64,000 nt of DNA from Talinum fruticosum (taxonomy: Eukaryota > Streptophyta > Magnoliopsida > Caryophyllales > Talinaceae), in NCBI GenBank assembly GCA_021018815.1, contig JAITYX010000033.1, positions 1,302,001 through 1,366,000 of the forward strand. The letters run 5' to 3'. The position numbers and the translations under genes are program-made. Below are positions 25,616 through 39,550 of this stretch, piece by piece; positions within the stretch are counted from its first letter, which is position 1; each line of letters starts with the position of its first letter. Under the pieces are notes generated by a model. The model ran no database searches. It was not told the DNA's origin and saw nothing but the letters and a program-made list of their open reading frames with translations.

Positions 25616-28600
25616 GTTCCTCCCTAGTAACTTAGCCTCACCTGCAAAACATACTCAAAACCCTTAATAAGTTTCTCAATCTAGTAGGCTAGATGTTGCA
25701 CGTTCCTTGTGCCGACAATAAAGTAGCACCAAAAGAAGATTATACAAAGCAAACATCAAATATGAGAATTCTAATCTACAATTAATTGTAATTTAAAAAC
25801 AATATGAGCAAAATTGTGCAGTGCAATGCAACATAGGAAAAAGAAGTTTGAAGCAATCAAAGAAGATAGAGGGCAAATCACCCCACTTTAGTATGTCGTA
25901 TTCACCATTTGGAACCCTTTCCCCCAAAATTTAGGTAAACTAAGCATCAAGGAACCATTTGGAAATTTTGGAAAAATTGTCAAATAATAATATCTTAACA
26001 AACCTATCGACAATTGAAGAGGTTTTTGGACATTAAGGCCCATTCCAAATCATTTAAAGAGCATTGTACACCAAAAAACATTCAAATAAAATACCCCAAT
26101 CTTACTCATTCTTGACTCGCTTTGGGATCACTTTCTAAGATTAATTAAAAAATAGCAATGTCATAAATAGTAATTATCAATATTATCTAAATTCGCAATG
26201 ATATTATTATGAACTTCCCAAGAGGTTTAAGAGATATAGTGGTCAAGGGCTCACAACACCAAAAATAAAGGCTATTATCCACAATTTTTGTAATTTTTGT
26301 AAAATTTTCGGAAAGTTGTCAAAAAATTTTCTTAACAAACCTCATTGGAAATTCAAGAGGTTCTTGGATGTTTATGAACCATTCTAGATCATTTCAAAAT
26401 CATTTTACATCACAAAAACACTCAAATAAAGCATCTAAATCTTGCTAATTCGTGGTCTGCTTTGAGATCACCTTCTTAGATAAAAAAAATAATGGCAATG
26501 TTATAAGTCGTAGATAGAAAGATCATCTAAATTCATAAAGATAATACTCGTGAACTTCCGAACAGGTTTAAGAGACATAGTAGTCAAGTGTTTCCAAGAC
26601 GCAAAAATGAAGGCTATTATCCACGATTTTCTATAATTTTTGGGAAATTTTTGGAAAATTGTCAAATAATGTCTTAACAAACTTACTGAAAATTAAATAG
26701 GTTTTTAGTTATATAAGGTCCATTCTAGATCATTTCAAGAGAACTGTACACTAGAAAAACACTCAAACAAAACAACCAAATTTTGCTCATTCTTGATCGC
26801 TTTAGGATCACCTTCTATGATCAAAAAGAAAAGGCAACGTAATAAGTAGTCATCATCAAGATTATCTAAATTCATAAAGAGAATATTGTGAACTTTCCAA
26901 GGGGTTTAAGAGCCATAATGGTCAAGTGCTTCCAAGATCCAAAAATGAAGGCTATATCCACGGTTTTTGTAATTTTTGGATATTTTCAGAACATTGTCAA
27001 ATAATATTTTAGAAAACCTACTGACAATTCAAGAGGTTCCTGGTTATTTAAAATCCATTCTAAATTATTTCAAGAGTATTGTACACCAGAAAAACACTCA
27101 AATAAAACATAAAAATCTTGCTTATTCTTGGTGGTTTAGGATGACATTCTAAGATAAATAAGCCAATGACAATGTCATAAGTAGTAAATATAAAGACCAT
27201 ATTAAATGATAAAGATAATACTCGTGAACTTTCTAAGGGGTTCAGCGACATAGTGGTCAAGCACTTCCAAAAACTAAAAATGAAGGCTATTATCTACGAT
27301 TTTTGCAATTTTTGGAAAATTTTCCGAACGTTGTCAAATAATATCTTAACAAACTTAGTGAAAATTATATAGGTTCTTGGTTATTTAAGACATATTCTAG
27401 ATCATTTCAAGAGCATTGTACACTATAAAAACACTCAAATAAAACCCCAAATCTTGCTTATTCTTGGTCTGCTTTGGGATGACATTCTAAGATCAAAAAG
27501 ACAATGACAACATCATAAGTAGTAATTATCAAAATCATCTAAATTCATAAATATCATACTGTGAGCTTCCTAAGGAGATTCAGAGGCATAGTGGTCAAGT
27601 GCTTCCAAGACCCAAAAATGAAGGCTATTATCCGGGATTTTTGCAATTTTTGGAAATTTTGGAAAAGTTGTCAAATAATATCTTAACAAAACTATCGATA
27701 ATTCAAGAGGTTTTTGGACATTAAGGCTCATTCCAAATCATTTCAAGAGCATTGTACACCAGAAAAACACTCAAATAAAACACCCCAATTTTACTCATCC
27801 TTGACTCGCTTTGGGATCACTTTATAAGATCAAAAAGAAAATGGCAATGTCGAAATAGTAATTATTAATATTATCTAAATTCATAATGATATTACTATGA
27901 ACTTCCCAAGAGGTTTTAGAGGCATAGTGGTCAAGGGCTTACAAGACCAAAAATGAAGGCTATTATCCACGATTTTTGTAACTTTTGAGAAATTTTCGGA
28001 AAGTTGTCAAAAATTTCTTAACAAACCTATTCGAAATTCAAGAGGTTCTTGGATGTTTATGTCCCATTCTATATCATTGCAAGATCATTGTACACCACAA
28101 AAATACTCAAATAAAACATCCAGATCTTGCTAATTCGTGGCTGCTTTGGGATCACCTTCTTAGATTAAAAAAATAATGGCAATGTCATAAGTCGTAGATA
28201 GAAAGATCGTCTAAATTCATAAAGATAATACTCGTGAACTTCCGAACGGGTTTCGGAGACATAGTAGTCAAGTGTTTCCAAGACCCAAAAATGAAAGCTT
28301 TTTATTCACGGTTTTTTACAATTTTTGAAAAATTTTGGAAAAGTTGTCAAATAATGTCTTAACAAACGTACTAAAAAGTAAATAAGTTCTTAGTTGTATA
28401 AGGTCCATTTTAGATCATTTCAAGAGCATTGTACACCAAAAAACACTCAAATCTTGCTCTTTCTTGATTGCTTTGTGATCACCTTCTATGATCAAAAAGA
28501 AAATGACAATGTAATAAGTAGTTATTATCAAGATCATGTAAATTCATAAAGAGAATATTGTGAGCTTTCCAAGGAGTTTCGGAGGCATAGTGGTGAGTTG

Positions 28601-29043
28601 CTTCCAAGACCCAAAAATGAAGGCTTTATTCACTATTTTTTACAATTTATTGGGTATTTTCGGAAAGTTGTCAAATAATATCTTAAAAAATCAACTGACA
28701 ATTCAAGAGGTTCTTGGTTATTTAATGCCCATTCTATATTATTTCAAGAGCATTGTACACAAGAAAAAAAGTCAAATAAAATATTTTAATGTTGATCATT
28801 CTTGGTTACTTTGATATCACCTTTTAAGATAAAAAAGACAATAGTAATGTCATAAGTAGTAAATATAAATATCATCTAAAATCATAAAGATAATGCGGTA
28901 TGCTTCTCAAGGGATTTCGGAGACATAGTGGTCAAGTGCTTCCAAAATCCAAAGATGAAGGCTATTATCCACGCTTTTTACAATTTATGAAAATTTTTTG
29001 AAAAGTTGTCACATAATATTTTAACAAACCTACCGACAATTCT

Positions 29044-31701
29044 TGTAACAACCCGATCCTAAATCACAAATATTTATTTTAAATCACATTATTTATTTTA
29101 TTAATTACACTACTTATATAATAGAGCGCGTGCACTTCAATTCGATATTTTGTATTTACATTATCCTTATACATGTGTTATGCGGTTAAGGCGACGAAGT
29201 GACCCTAATAAAAATCTCATAATGAGATTTTAATTTGTGATCATTATTAAAACAAAATTAAAAGTAACAATAAAAGAAAACAAAATAAGTAAATAAAGAA
29301 ATAAATCAAAATAATAAAATAACCAAATTAGATTTTTCTAAGGAAAAATCCAGAGAAAGAATTCTCCGGAATATGTAAACGACTTAAAATTCATTTCACC
29401 CCTCACAGTTCATTCATCCTCTCTCCCGTGCTCCATCCCTCATCTCCCCTGCCTCACCGCCTCTCTGCTACGGCTCACGGTCCGGCCACCGGACGCCACC
29501 TACGCCGGCCGGAAGTCGGCGTTGGGCGCCGTCCGTAGGCGCCTCTCACTCTCTCGCGCGATGGCTCTCTCTCTCCCTCGCTTCCCCTGTTTCCTCTCCT
29601 CCGCCTCTGCCCTGCCTCTCCAAACCTCCCTCGGTCGCGCCGGTTCGGCAACCGGGCACCTCCAACGCCGGCGCGAGCCGACGTTAGCACCGCCGGAGGC
29701 CACCGGCCTCCCCTCTCACGCTATCGCTCTGTCTCCCTCGCGTGCTCTGTCTCCCTCATCTGCCTCCACCTCTGCCGCGGGACACCTGTCGACCACCCAC
29801 AAGTAGCAACGGCTGCCGGAGCCGGTCGCCGTCCCTCGCTCAATGGTCGCGCGGGCAGCCGCCACGCACCACCACGCCCTGCTCTTGCTCTTGGCTTCTA
29901 TCTCTGCAAATTCGAAGGTAAAACCTCAAACCTTAAATTATCAAGTTCATTATTTATTTGAACAATTGTAGTTGTAAATTGAAGTATATGATTAGAAATA
30001 TGGTTGTGGAGTGAATTTAAGGATTAATTTGGGGAAAATTCGAATTGGTGTGAATAAGAGAGTTGTGGCATTTTGATGGATTGGTTGTGTATGAATGAGA
30101 ACGAATGTGATTCTCAAGGGGAGATTATGAATCAGTGAATGAGTTTGGGAGATGTTTTATTATAGAATTGGGTAAATTGATGGATTTGTTATATGTTAGG
30201 AATGGTTAAATTGAGCAAACAAAAGGGAATGTGTATGTAGAAGTGTGAGAGAAATTTGAACTTTAAGTATACCAAATTGAGGTTGTAAATGTGAATTCCG
30301 TAAAGGAAATAATGCTTAAGCCATTAAAATGGTGTATATATGAATTTTGGACGAATCGGCAAAATTGTGAAACCTCCGATGGAAGGGCATTGACCGGATT
30401 AATTAATTACGTAACTATGGGATTTGAGTGCGAGAGAAGGGAGGAGTGAGGAATGAATTAAAAATAAGTGTTTGGGCATGTATATATATGTACACCATTT
30501 TTAATCCAAGTCAACAAGCAAATCGAATAACACCAACATCATTGGGTATTTAGTTAACCTAATCAACTTCTTTAATTAATATGAATTGTATTCAATAAGC
30601 GCAGTAAAGTTGAGTAATACAAACATTAGTTTAATCGATCTTCATACGAATATAGGAAATGAAATAAATTATTAAAGCTTATACAAATTCAAGCATTAAA
30701 ACTCAAGAAAACATCATTAACCCTAGAAATCTATTGTAAACGTAACCGAGGCCACTTCCGTTGCCGAATAGCCGGTGACTCAAATTTCTGCAAAAGGGGA
30801 GAAACAAATATTCTCAATTCGAGTACGTTCATTGCCCGTACCTTTCGAAAACTCTCATGTTTCATCAAATCTCAACATTTCTCATATATATAACTAATAA
30901 TGAATCATTTACAAGACAAGTTTTGCCACCTAATTAAGTGGTCCCCGCCCAATTATCAATTACCAAGGGCTTAGGCCCGCCAATTATACCGCGCGCGCGT
31001 CAACTCGGGTTATCGATCGGCCGGGGGTGACACTGTTCAACGATCGTATCAATTACCAAGGGGTTCCACTTCCGGATAATAACCGGCAAGCAATTTTACT
31101 TATATTCTCTCCCCCGATTTCAAACTAAAATGAATTGAAATGCGCGCGCTCAATCAAAATATTCTTCAAATTATTTTACAGATGCGGGAATGATCGTACC
31201 GAGTTTCGGCTCACTCTTCCAAATATTTTACTGTTTTTGTTTTAGGAAGAAGCATCGGTGAACAATCAACCACTTACTAAGTCCGACAAAGGCAAACCCT
31301 AGCCAGCCACGTGGCATTCGCAAATCGGAAGGTACATAGACGCTCACAGTGATTTTACCCTCAACTAGGGTTTAGGTATGACCTTGGGAATTATTATACA
31401 TTGTACATTATCTTGTGGATTAGACAAAAGTTTAGGTTGTATAAATATTATATTGCTAAAGCCGTAAACCGTATTTTGGGATGACATAACTACTTGGGTA
31501 ATAAGTAGCTACTCCTAACAGCATTTTTGAAATATAACCGTGGATCCCAAACCGTATTTCATTTTAATTTTATTTCAATTATTTAGCCTTGTCCTATTTT
31601 TAGGACGGCGGTAACGCCTTCGATTGTTACCTTCAGCTGCGACCTTACGTAACGAGTCCCTAATGAAGGGATTGTTAAGTAATGGTGATTGGGGTGTTAC
31701 A
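29044..31701. mobile_element. Solo LTR of a long-LTR Ty3/gypsy-like retrotransposon, 2658 bp
   Basis: Begins TGTAACAACCCGATCC and ends GGGGTGTTACA, the TG...CA ends of a plant LTR. It is flanked by a perfect 5-bp target duplication ATTCT (29039-29043 and 31702-31706), and array 2 resumes in register on the other side. I see no internal gag-pol, primer-binding site or second LTR, so a solo LTR from unequal recombination is the simplest call. The TGTAACA start and large size suggest a chromovirus such as Tekay, but that is inference. A GC-rich section at 29420-29910 contains short ORFs without a family. Confidence 0.75.
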
Positions 31702-34700
31702 ATTCTAAAGGTTCTTGATATTTAAAACATAATCTAGATCATTTCAAGAGCATTGTACATCGGAAAAACACTCAAATGGAACACCTAAATCTTGCACATT
31801 CTTGGTTGCTTTGGGATCACCTTCTAAGATTAAAAAGACAATGGCAATGTCATAAGGAATAATTATCAAGATCATCTAAATTCATAAAGATAATACTCGT
31901 GAACTTCCCAAGGGGTTTCGGAGGCATAGTGGTCAAGTGTTTCCAAGACCCAAAAATGAAGGCTATTATCCATGGTTTTTGCGAGCTTTACGAAATTTTC
32001 GTAAAATTTTCAAATAGTATTTTAACAAACCTAATGGCAATTCAAGAGTTTCTTGACTATTTAAGACCTATTTTTGATAATTTAAACAGCATTATACATC
32101 ATAAAAACACTCAAATAAAACAACAAAATTTTACTTCCCAAGAGTTTCTTAGATGCTTTGGGATCACGTTATAAGATTAAAAAAATAACAATGACAATGT
32201 CATAAATATTAATTATCAAGATCATCTAAATTCATAAAGATAATACTCTGAATTTCCCGGAAGGTATCGGACGCATAGTGGTCAACTCGCTTCCAAGACT
32301 CAAAAATAAAGTTATTATCCATCATTTTTTGCAAATTTTGGAAATTTTTCGGAATGTTGTCAAATAATATCTTAAAAAACCTACTGACAACTCAAGAGGT
32401 TCTTGGATATTTAAGGCCCATTTTAGATCATTTCAAGAGTATTGTATACCACAAAAGCACTTAAATAAAACAACCAAGTCTTTCTAATTGTTGACTGTTT
32501 TGGCATCATCTTCTTAGATAAAAAGATAATGAAAATGTCATAAGTAGTAAATATAAAGACCATTCATAAAGATAATATTGTGAACTTCCCAAGGGGTTAC
32601 AAAAGAATAATGATCAAGTGCATCCAAGACCAAAAAATTAAGGCTATTATCCACAATTTTTTGCAATTTATAGAAAATTTTTAAAAATTGTCAAATCATA
32701 TTTTAACAAATATATTGACATTCAAGAAGATCCTTGCTATTTAAGGCCTATTCTAGATCATTACGAGAGCATTCTACTTTAGAAAAACAGTCAAATAAAA
32801 CACCCAAATCTTGCTCATTTTTACTACTTTGGGGTCACATTCTAAGATCAAAAAGATAATGGCAACGTCATAATTAATAATTACCAAGATCATTTAAATT
32901 CATAAAGAGAATAATGTGAGCAGCACATGGAGTTTCAGAGGCATAGTGGTCAAGTGATTCCAAGAACCTAAAATCAAGGCTATTTATCCACGATTATTTG
33001 TAATTTTTGTAAAATTTTTGAAAAGTTTTAAAATAATATCTTAAAAAACCTATTGAAATTTAAAAAGATTCTTGGTTATTTAAGACCCATTCTAGATGAT
33101 TTCAAGAGCATTATACACCAGAAAAACATTCAAATAAAATATTTAAACCTTATTGATTATTTACTTGCTTTAGGACCACCTTCTAAGATCAAAAAGACTA
33201 TGGAAATGTTATAAGTTGTAAATATAAAGATCATCTAAAATCATAAAGATAATATTGTGAATTTTCCAAGGGGTTTCAAATACATAATGTTCGAGTGCTT
33301 CCAAAAACAAAAAATGAAGGCTATTATCTATCATTTTTGCAAATTCTGAAAATTTTCGGAATGTTGTCAAATAATATTTTAACAAAGATAGTGACAATTC
33401 AATAGGTTCTTGGCTATTTAAGGCCTATTCTAGATCATTAAAAGAGCATTCTACACTAGAAAAATACTCAAATAAAACACCTCAATTTTGTTTATTCTTA
33501 ACTACTTTGGGATCATTTTCTAAGATCAACAAGAAAATGTCAATGTCATAAATAGTAATTATTAATATTATCTAAATTCATAATGATAATACTGTGAACT
33601 TCCCAAGAGGTTTCAGAGGCATGGTGGTCAAGGGCTTACAAGACCAAAAATGAAGGTTATTATCCACGATTTTTTGTAATTTTTGAGAAATTTTCGGAAA
33701 GTTGTCAAATAATTTCTTAACAAACCTATTGGAAATTCAAGAGGTTCTTGGATATTTTATGGCTCATTCTAAATCATTTCAAGAGTATTGCACACCACAA
33801 AAACATTCAAGTAAAACATCCAAATCTTGCTAATTCGTGGCTTCTTTGGGATCACCTTCTTAGATTAAAAAGATAATGGCAATATCATATGTAGTAGATA
33901 TAAAGATCATCTAAATTCATAAAGATAATATTGTGAACTTTCCAACGGGTTTTAGAGGCATTGTGGTTAAGTGTTTCCAAGACCCAAAAATGAAGGCTAT
34001 TATCCACAGCTTTTTGAAATTTTCGAGAAATTTTCGAAAGGTTATCAAATAATATCTTAACAAATCTAATGACAATTAAAAAGGTTCTTAGCTATTTAAG
34101 CCTCATTTTAGATCATTTCAAGAGCATTGTACACCAAAAAATACTCAAACAAAACACCAAAATCTTACTCATTCTTGACTGTTTTGTGATCACCTTCTAT
34201 GATTAAAAAGAAAATGTCAACATAATAAGCAGTAATTATTAAGATCATCGAAATTCATAAAGAGAATATTGTGAGCTTTCCAAAGGGTTTGAGAGCCATA
34301 GTGGTCAAGTGCTTCCAAGACCCAAAATGAAGGCTATTATCCATGATTTTTTACAATTTTTGGATATTTTCGGAAACTTGTCAAATAATATCTTAGAAAA
34401 TCTACTGAAAATTCTAGAGGTTCTTGATTATTTAAGACACATTCTAAATTATTTCAAGAGTATTGTACACTAGAAAAACACTCAAATAAAACATATAAAT
34501 CTTGCTCGTTCTTGATGCTTTAGGATGACGTTCTAAGATCAAAAAGACAATGACAATGTCATAAGTAGTAAATATAAAGATCATATAAAATGATAAAGAT
34601 AATACTGTGAACTTCCCAAGGGGTTTCAGCGGCATAGTTTTCAAGCGGTTCCGACACCAAAAAAATGAAGGCTATATTATCCATGGTTTTTTGCAATTTT

Positions 34701-34814
34701 TAGAAAATTTTTGAAAAGTTATCAAACAATATTTTAACAAACCTATTGACAATTCTAGAGGTTATTGGTTATTTAAGACCTATTTTAGATAATTTCAAGA
34801 GCATTGTACACCGT

Positions 34815-36052
34815 AAAAGAACTGACAAAAGCGACTCGACCGGACTCGCCCGAAAATTTTGGATTTTGGACACGATTTTCTTAACCGAACCCAAAAAATC
34901 GAACCCGAAAAACCCACAAATTAGCAGGTCAAACCGACCCGAACCCATTGGACTCGCTGAGTCAAAGCAATAAAAACAGCAATTTTACCTTTGTGCCTTA
35001 TTGATTGAATGTTTTATGCAAGTTATATGATTTTTCTTTCACTTTATCACCCTTTTAATAATGGTTTTTTGGTCATATCACATCATTTGGAGAGACGTTA
35101 CATATTTATCGCAATCATTTACAAACGAACACTAATAATATTTCATTTCTCAACTTTTTCTCATTAAAAAAATTATATATAAAAATTATGAATAGTTAAT
35201 TTCAATAAAATTATATCTAGATTCAAATTTCTTGATATATTACAAATACTAAAAATATACAAGTTATACTATTGTATTTTTGGTGAAGTGAATATACCTA
35301 GTCACATCTTAAATAATATACATTTGTTTTGTGAAAATAATATTACTATAATGATATAAAATTTTGATGTTATAATTAAAAATAATAACTTTAGTTTATT
35401 GTAAATCTCTCATTCTTATTTGTTTGAAACTGTTTTAACTGTATATGAACCATAACTCTTAGGATGGCTAATGGGTTGGGTTAAAATAAAGTCAAATTTT
35501 TGTTAGTGAATAAAGTGGGTTGGTTATGCTACCCGGGTAAACCCTTTTTCGATGTCTTTAAAATGCAGTAAATATACATATAAACCTCCTTAATATAATA
35601 GAAGAGATGAAATAAATATCGCAACCTTAAACGAATCATTAATAGAATAAGTCATAATTATTCAACCTATTATTAACCAAACCTATCATTAGCCTTCTTT
35701 AAACGGGTCAAGCGGTCAAGTCGCTCGACTCAATGGGGTCTTCACACAAGTATCATATTGAAACTTGTGAATATTTTTTGATATTATTTTTAAAAATACA
35801 AATACTATACTTTTTCGGATAATTATGAGCAATTTCAAGCAAAAAGCGTGTCGTATTTTTAAAATTAAAAAAGAAAAATAACCGATAAAAAGGCGGTCTC
35901 AATCCGTTGGGTCGACCCGAAACCCGTATAACTCGATATACGACCGCCCGTATTTTACTCGAACTTGAAATACACCCGACCTGTATTTTACTTGAACCCG
36001 AATACGCCCGACCCATATTTAACTCGTCCGCCCAAATTGACAGTGTCCGAGA
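34815..36052. mobile_element. Inserted ~1.2-kb element in array 2, probably non-autonomous hAT
   Basis: Array sequence is interrupted between CATTGTACACC and AGAAAAACACTC, which are adjacent in intact units. The insert is rich in CCCGACC/CGACCCGAA words at both ends and AT-rich in the middle. Candidate terminal repeats are ACTGACAAAAGCG on the left and ACTGTCAATTTGG (reverse complement) on the right. The flanking duplication is unclear (CCGTAAAA against CCGAGAAAA). No transposase is visible. Ends are approximate. Confidence 0.55.
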
Positions 36053-36605
36053 AAAACACTCAAATAAAACATTCAAACCTTGCTCATTTTTGGTTACTTT
36101 GGGATCATCTTCTAAGATAAAAAAGACAATTATAATATCATAAGTAGTAATTATCAAGATTATTTAAATTCATGAAGATATTACTATGAACTTCCCGATA
36201 GGTTTCAAAGGCATAGTGGTCAAATACTTCCAAGACCCAAAAATTCATGAAGATAATACGATCAAGATTATCCACGGTTTTTGCAATTTTTGAAAAATTT
36301 TTAGAAAGTTGTCAAATAATATATTAACAAACCTACCGACAATTTTAGAGGTTATTGGCTATTTAAGGCCTATTCTTTATTATTTTAAGAGTATTGTACG
36401 AAAAAAAAATACTCAAATGAAACACTCGAATCTTGCTCATTATTGGTCGCTTTGGAATCACCTTCTAAGATAAAAAGACAATGATAATTTCATGAGTAAT
36501 AATTATCAAGATCATCCAAATTCATTAAGAGAATACTATGAGTTTCTCAAGGGGTTTCGTATGCATAGTGGTCAAGTGCTTCCAAAACCCAAAAATGAAG
36601 GCTAT

Positions 36606-36949
36606 TAGCATTGGAAAAATTCTTCCGACCTAATAGTCCAAATTTGTCCGACCCAAAAAATCAGGTCTAATCACACAATTTTTGTCCGAATTTTAAATTT
36701 GGACAATTGATCATGTCCGAATTGAAATTCGGGTCGGGTTCGGCTTGTCCGAATTTTGTGACTTATTCCGGTTCGGACAAATTCGGACAATCGGATAACC
36801 GGGTTCGGACATCGGACATTCTGGTTCGTGTTCGGGTCTAGGTCGGGCGTCCGAATTTGCAATTCGGACATGATGCAGTATGGTGTTTTTGTATGAATAT
36901 CCGAATTATCCAAACCCGAATTGATCAACCCGAATTTTTGTCAGTGCTA
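36606..36949. mobile_element. hAT-like MITE, 344 bp, at the right edge of array 2
   Basis: The left end TAGCATTGGAAAAATTC and the right end in reverse complement TAGCACTGACAAAAATTC form imperfect inverted repeats. The candidate 8-bp duplication is weak (AAGGCTAT against TTGGCTAG). The interior is made of repeated GTCCGAATT and TTCGGACA words. Related to the fragment at 16152-16335. Confidence 0.6.
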
Positions 36950-39550
36950 TTGGCTAGTATCTTTTGTTTATTTTTTTTTTCAAAAAAAAGTCTGCTACTT
37001 TTTTTTGTGGCGCTTGTGTGCCTCTGTTTTGTTTATTTTTTATAGTTTTTTTCCTCAGTTTGGCATTCACAAGCAGTTTATCTGGCTGTCGTAAAAGTGG
37101 CAAATGAGAAACATTTTCAGAATAAATATTGGAACATGTTCATATGGGCACACTTTCTTCCATGTGGTTGTGGAGAGCCCAAAGTCCAAAACTAGTACCT
37201 TTTGAGTTACAGCTGTTCCTTTAGATTAACGTGTGTCACTCTGACCCATGGGTATAAGCTACAATATTTATACAATGGATCCGAACCTGATCCATGTATA
37301 TCTGGTGACATTGCATAATATAGATGAGGTAATCTAGTTTTTTTTTTTTTTGAAATAACATGAAAACAGGGGTTGAAAACTAAAAAATTAAATAAAATAT
37401 TATATATAACAACTTGGACCTATAAATTTAAGTTTTTTTTTTTTGTTTTGGGGGAGGTTGGGGTTAAAACTTAGAAGTTGACGGTGACAACCTCTAATAC
37501 CAAATAACTGATTGACCGCATTGATAATCATAGCTCCTCTCCATAGCAACACCTCTTAATTACGTCATTATGCCGATGCAAACGCAGTAGCAAGCAACTA
37601 GCGAAGGAGAAGCTTAGTATAGTTTAGAATTTCAATGGTGCTTGGCTCAGATCATAAACTGCAACAACAATAATTTCTATTTATGAGTCCCAAAAAGATT
37701 CAGATATGGACAACTTTATCGCTACGATTATTTTCGCCTGCGTAGAATCATGACTAATCTGAAAACTAAATAAGTACAAGTGTTGTGATGAGAACCAGAT
37801 CTTCTATATAAGCACCATGCGAGCAGACCCTCTAATCTCCCCTCCAAAAAAGAAAAAAGATTAGTTTTTTTAATAGAGAAAAAAGATTAGCTTTATATAT
37901 TTATTAACTCCGTATTTATATTCATAATGACAGGCAAGAGTGCATGTGAGTAGTTATTTAATGTAAAAAGCAAAAAGGTTAACAAATAAAACGGCGTAAT
38001 AATTGCATGAGTCTATGCTAATTGTCTATATAGACGTTAAAAGGCCGTACATTAAGGGTCTCAACCCCAAACTTCAGATCCAATCATCCTATTCCTTCAT
38101 ATTTTTCTTTTTTAAAAACAATTAGTACTTAAATAATGCATTTATTTGTAAATTAATTACATAATAAATAATAATAATTAATAATAATAGTAAAATATTA
38201 ACATCTGAAGAAGGTCAAAAGCAATCTCACTGGTTTTCTTTTCTTTTTGTAAAAAATAAAAATAAGCACACCTACCGTTGCTGAACCTAATCACGACATA
38301 TAACCTCCCAACCAAAACTGCATCTTACATTATAAAATTATTATGACAATAAAAGAGAAAGAGAAGGCAGGAGGAGAGAGAAAATACTAAATGCGTAAAA
38401 ATAAATAAAACATAAAAAAAAGAATAATATGAGTATTTATTGAGAATGCACAAACTATTCTGTGTTTTCCATATTTTTTTCCTTTATTATTATTATTAAG
38501 TATTATTATTAATAAGGAGAGGGAGAGAGAAGGTGGGATGGAGGGGGCCAAAGTTGCAGAATGCGAATGCCACCAACACCACCACCACCAACTCCTCTCA
38601 CCCCCAAATCACACAAAATTAATTTCCCCCACCGACACTTCCCAAAAATAACAAAAATAAAAATAAAAATAAAAAAAATAAAAAATAAAGTTGGATTATT
38701 ACTTAGGAACCGTATATATATTCATAATAACTACAGCATCCTGCCTCCTTTTTCTCTTCATGAGGGGAATTTTTACTCAGCACACCTCCTGCAGCTCCCT
38801 GGAATATATTGTAAAATCACCCAAGAAAAAAAAGAAAAATGTATTAACATGAGCCTCTACTGCAGTGATCATCATCTGAAGCTGTCCACTTTCTTTTTTT
38901 TTTTTTTTTTTGTTCCTTCAATTTTACATCTGCAAACCAACAAAATTTAATGTTAAGTGCCCCCACAAAATTGAAGTAAATTAAAATAGGGTTTGGTATC
39001 CAGGCCTTCCTTCCCCAACCCCTTAATTTTTCCCTTTTTTGGGGGGAGGAGAAGAGAAGGGTGGATGCTATGCTTGAACTGTAAGGCTTATTGAAAAGTC
39101 ATCAAACACAGTAAGAAACCCTTTCAAATGAAGAAATGCACCACCATTAAGGAATGAACACCACCCCCCCAAAAAAAAAGAAAACAGAAAAAAAGGCTTG
39201 AGATCAAAGCAAATAGCACAATGGCTGATGTTAACTTTTCCAAATTCCCCATTATACATAAAAACTAATTACAAAAGATGGGGTGTTTTTTTTTTGGGGG
39301 GTTGTTTTGGGGCAGAATATGAACATGGCCAGTGGCAGTATGTAAAGGTTGAAAAGGAGAAAATCAACTAAATGACATGAGAATAATTGGCATGCTTCGT
39401 AGTAATACGTAATAGCGAATCGAATAGAGGTGGGGGTGGGGGAAAAGAATAATACAACTAGGCCATGGGTGCATGAATAAAGATTAAAGGGCTAAGAATG
39501 TGCAAACTTTTGGTTCACCTGTGATGGATGCCTAACTGTCACTCCATTGC
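36950..39550. other. AT-rich intergenic region
   Basis: No gene is supported. It contains long T and A runs, an ATT-type microsatellite near 38485-38515, and a GA-rich strip at 38360-38560, which is CT-rich on the minus strand, like a plant leader. The ORF through 38561-38950 is low-complexity and not convincing. If the IQD transcript has a distant first exon, this strip is a candidate, but nothing proves it. Confidence 0.4.

Larger units (their letters stand above)
25880..36600 (-). repeat. Tandem array 2: about 20 units of ~340 bp, related to array 1
   Basis: The word GGCTATTATCC or close variants recurs near 26270, 26611, 26950, 27280, 27620, 27957, 28290, 28618, 28968, then after the solo LTR near 31960, 32310, 32641, 32980, 33320, 33655, 33998, 34338, 34674, and near 36600. 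Other landmarks are CATTTCAAGAGCATTGTACA and AAAAACACTCAAATAAAAC. On the minus strand the core reads GGATAATAGCCTTCATTTT, the same core as one block of array 1, and the flanks also align (ATTTGACAAC against ATTTGATAAC; TTTCC-AAAAAT repeats). Units are diverged. Coding potential is absent. Edges are approximate; the right edge meets a hAT element. Confidence 0.9.

Noticed and set aside
29475..29806. Arg/Ser/Pro-rich ORFs on both strands in a GC-rich block
   Set aside because: They lie within the solo LTR, overlap on both strands and have composition-driven sequence only.
38561..38950. 129-codon ORF on the + strand
   Set aside because: Pro/Thr and Lys/Ile low-complexity sequence with poly-A/poly-T segments, no family and no start context.
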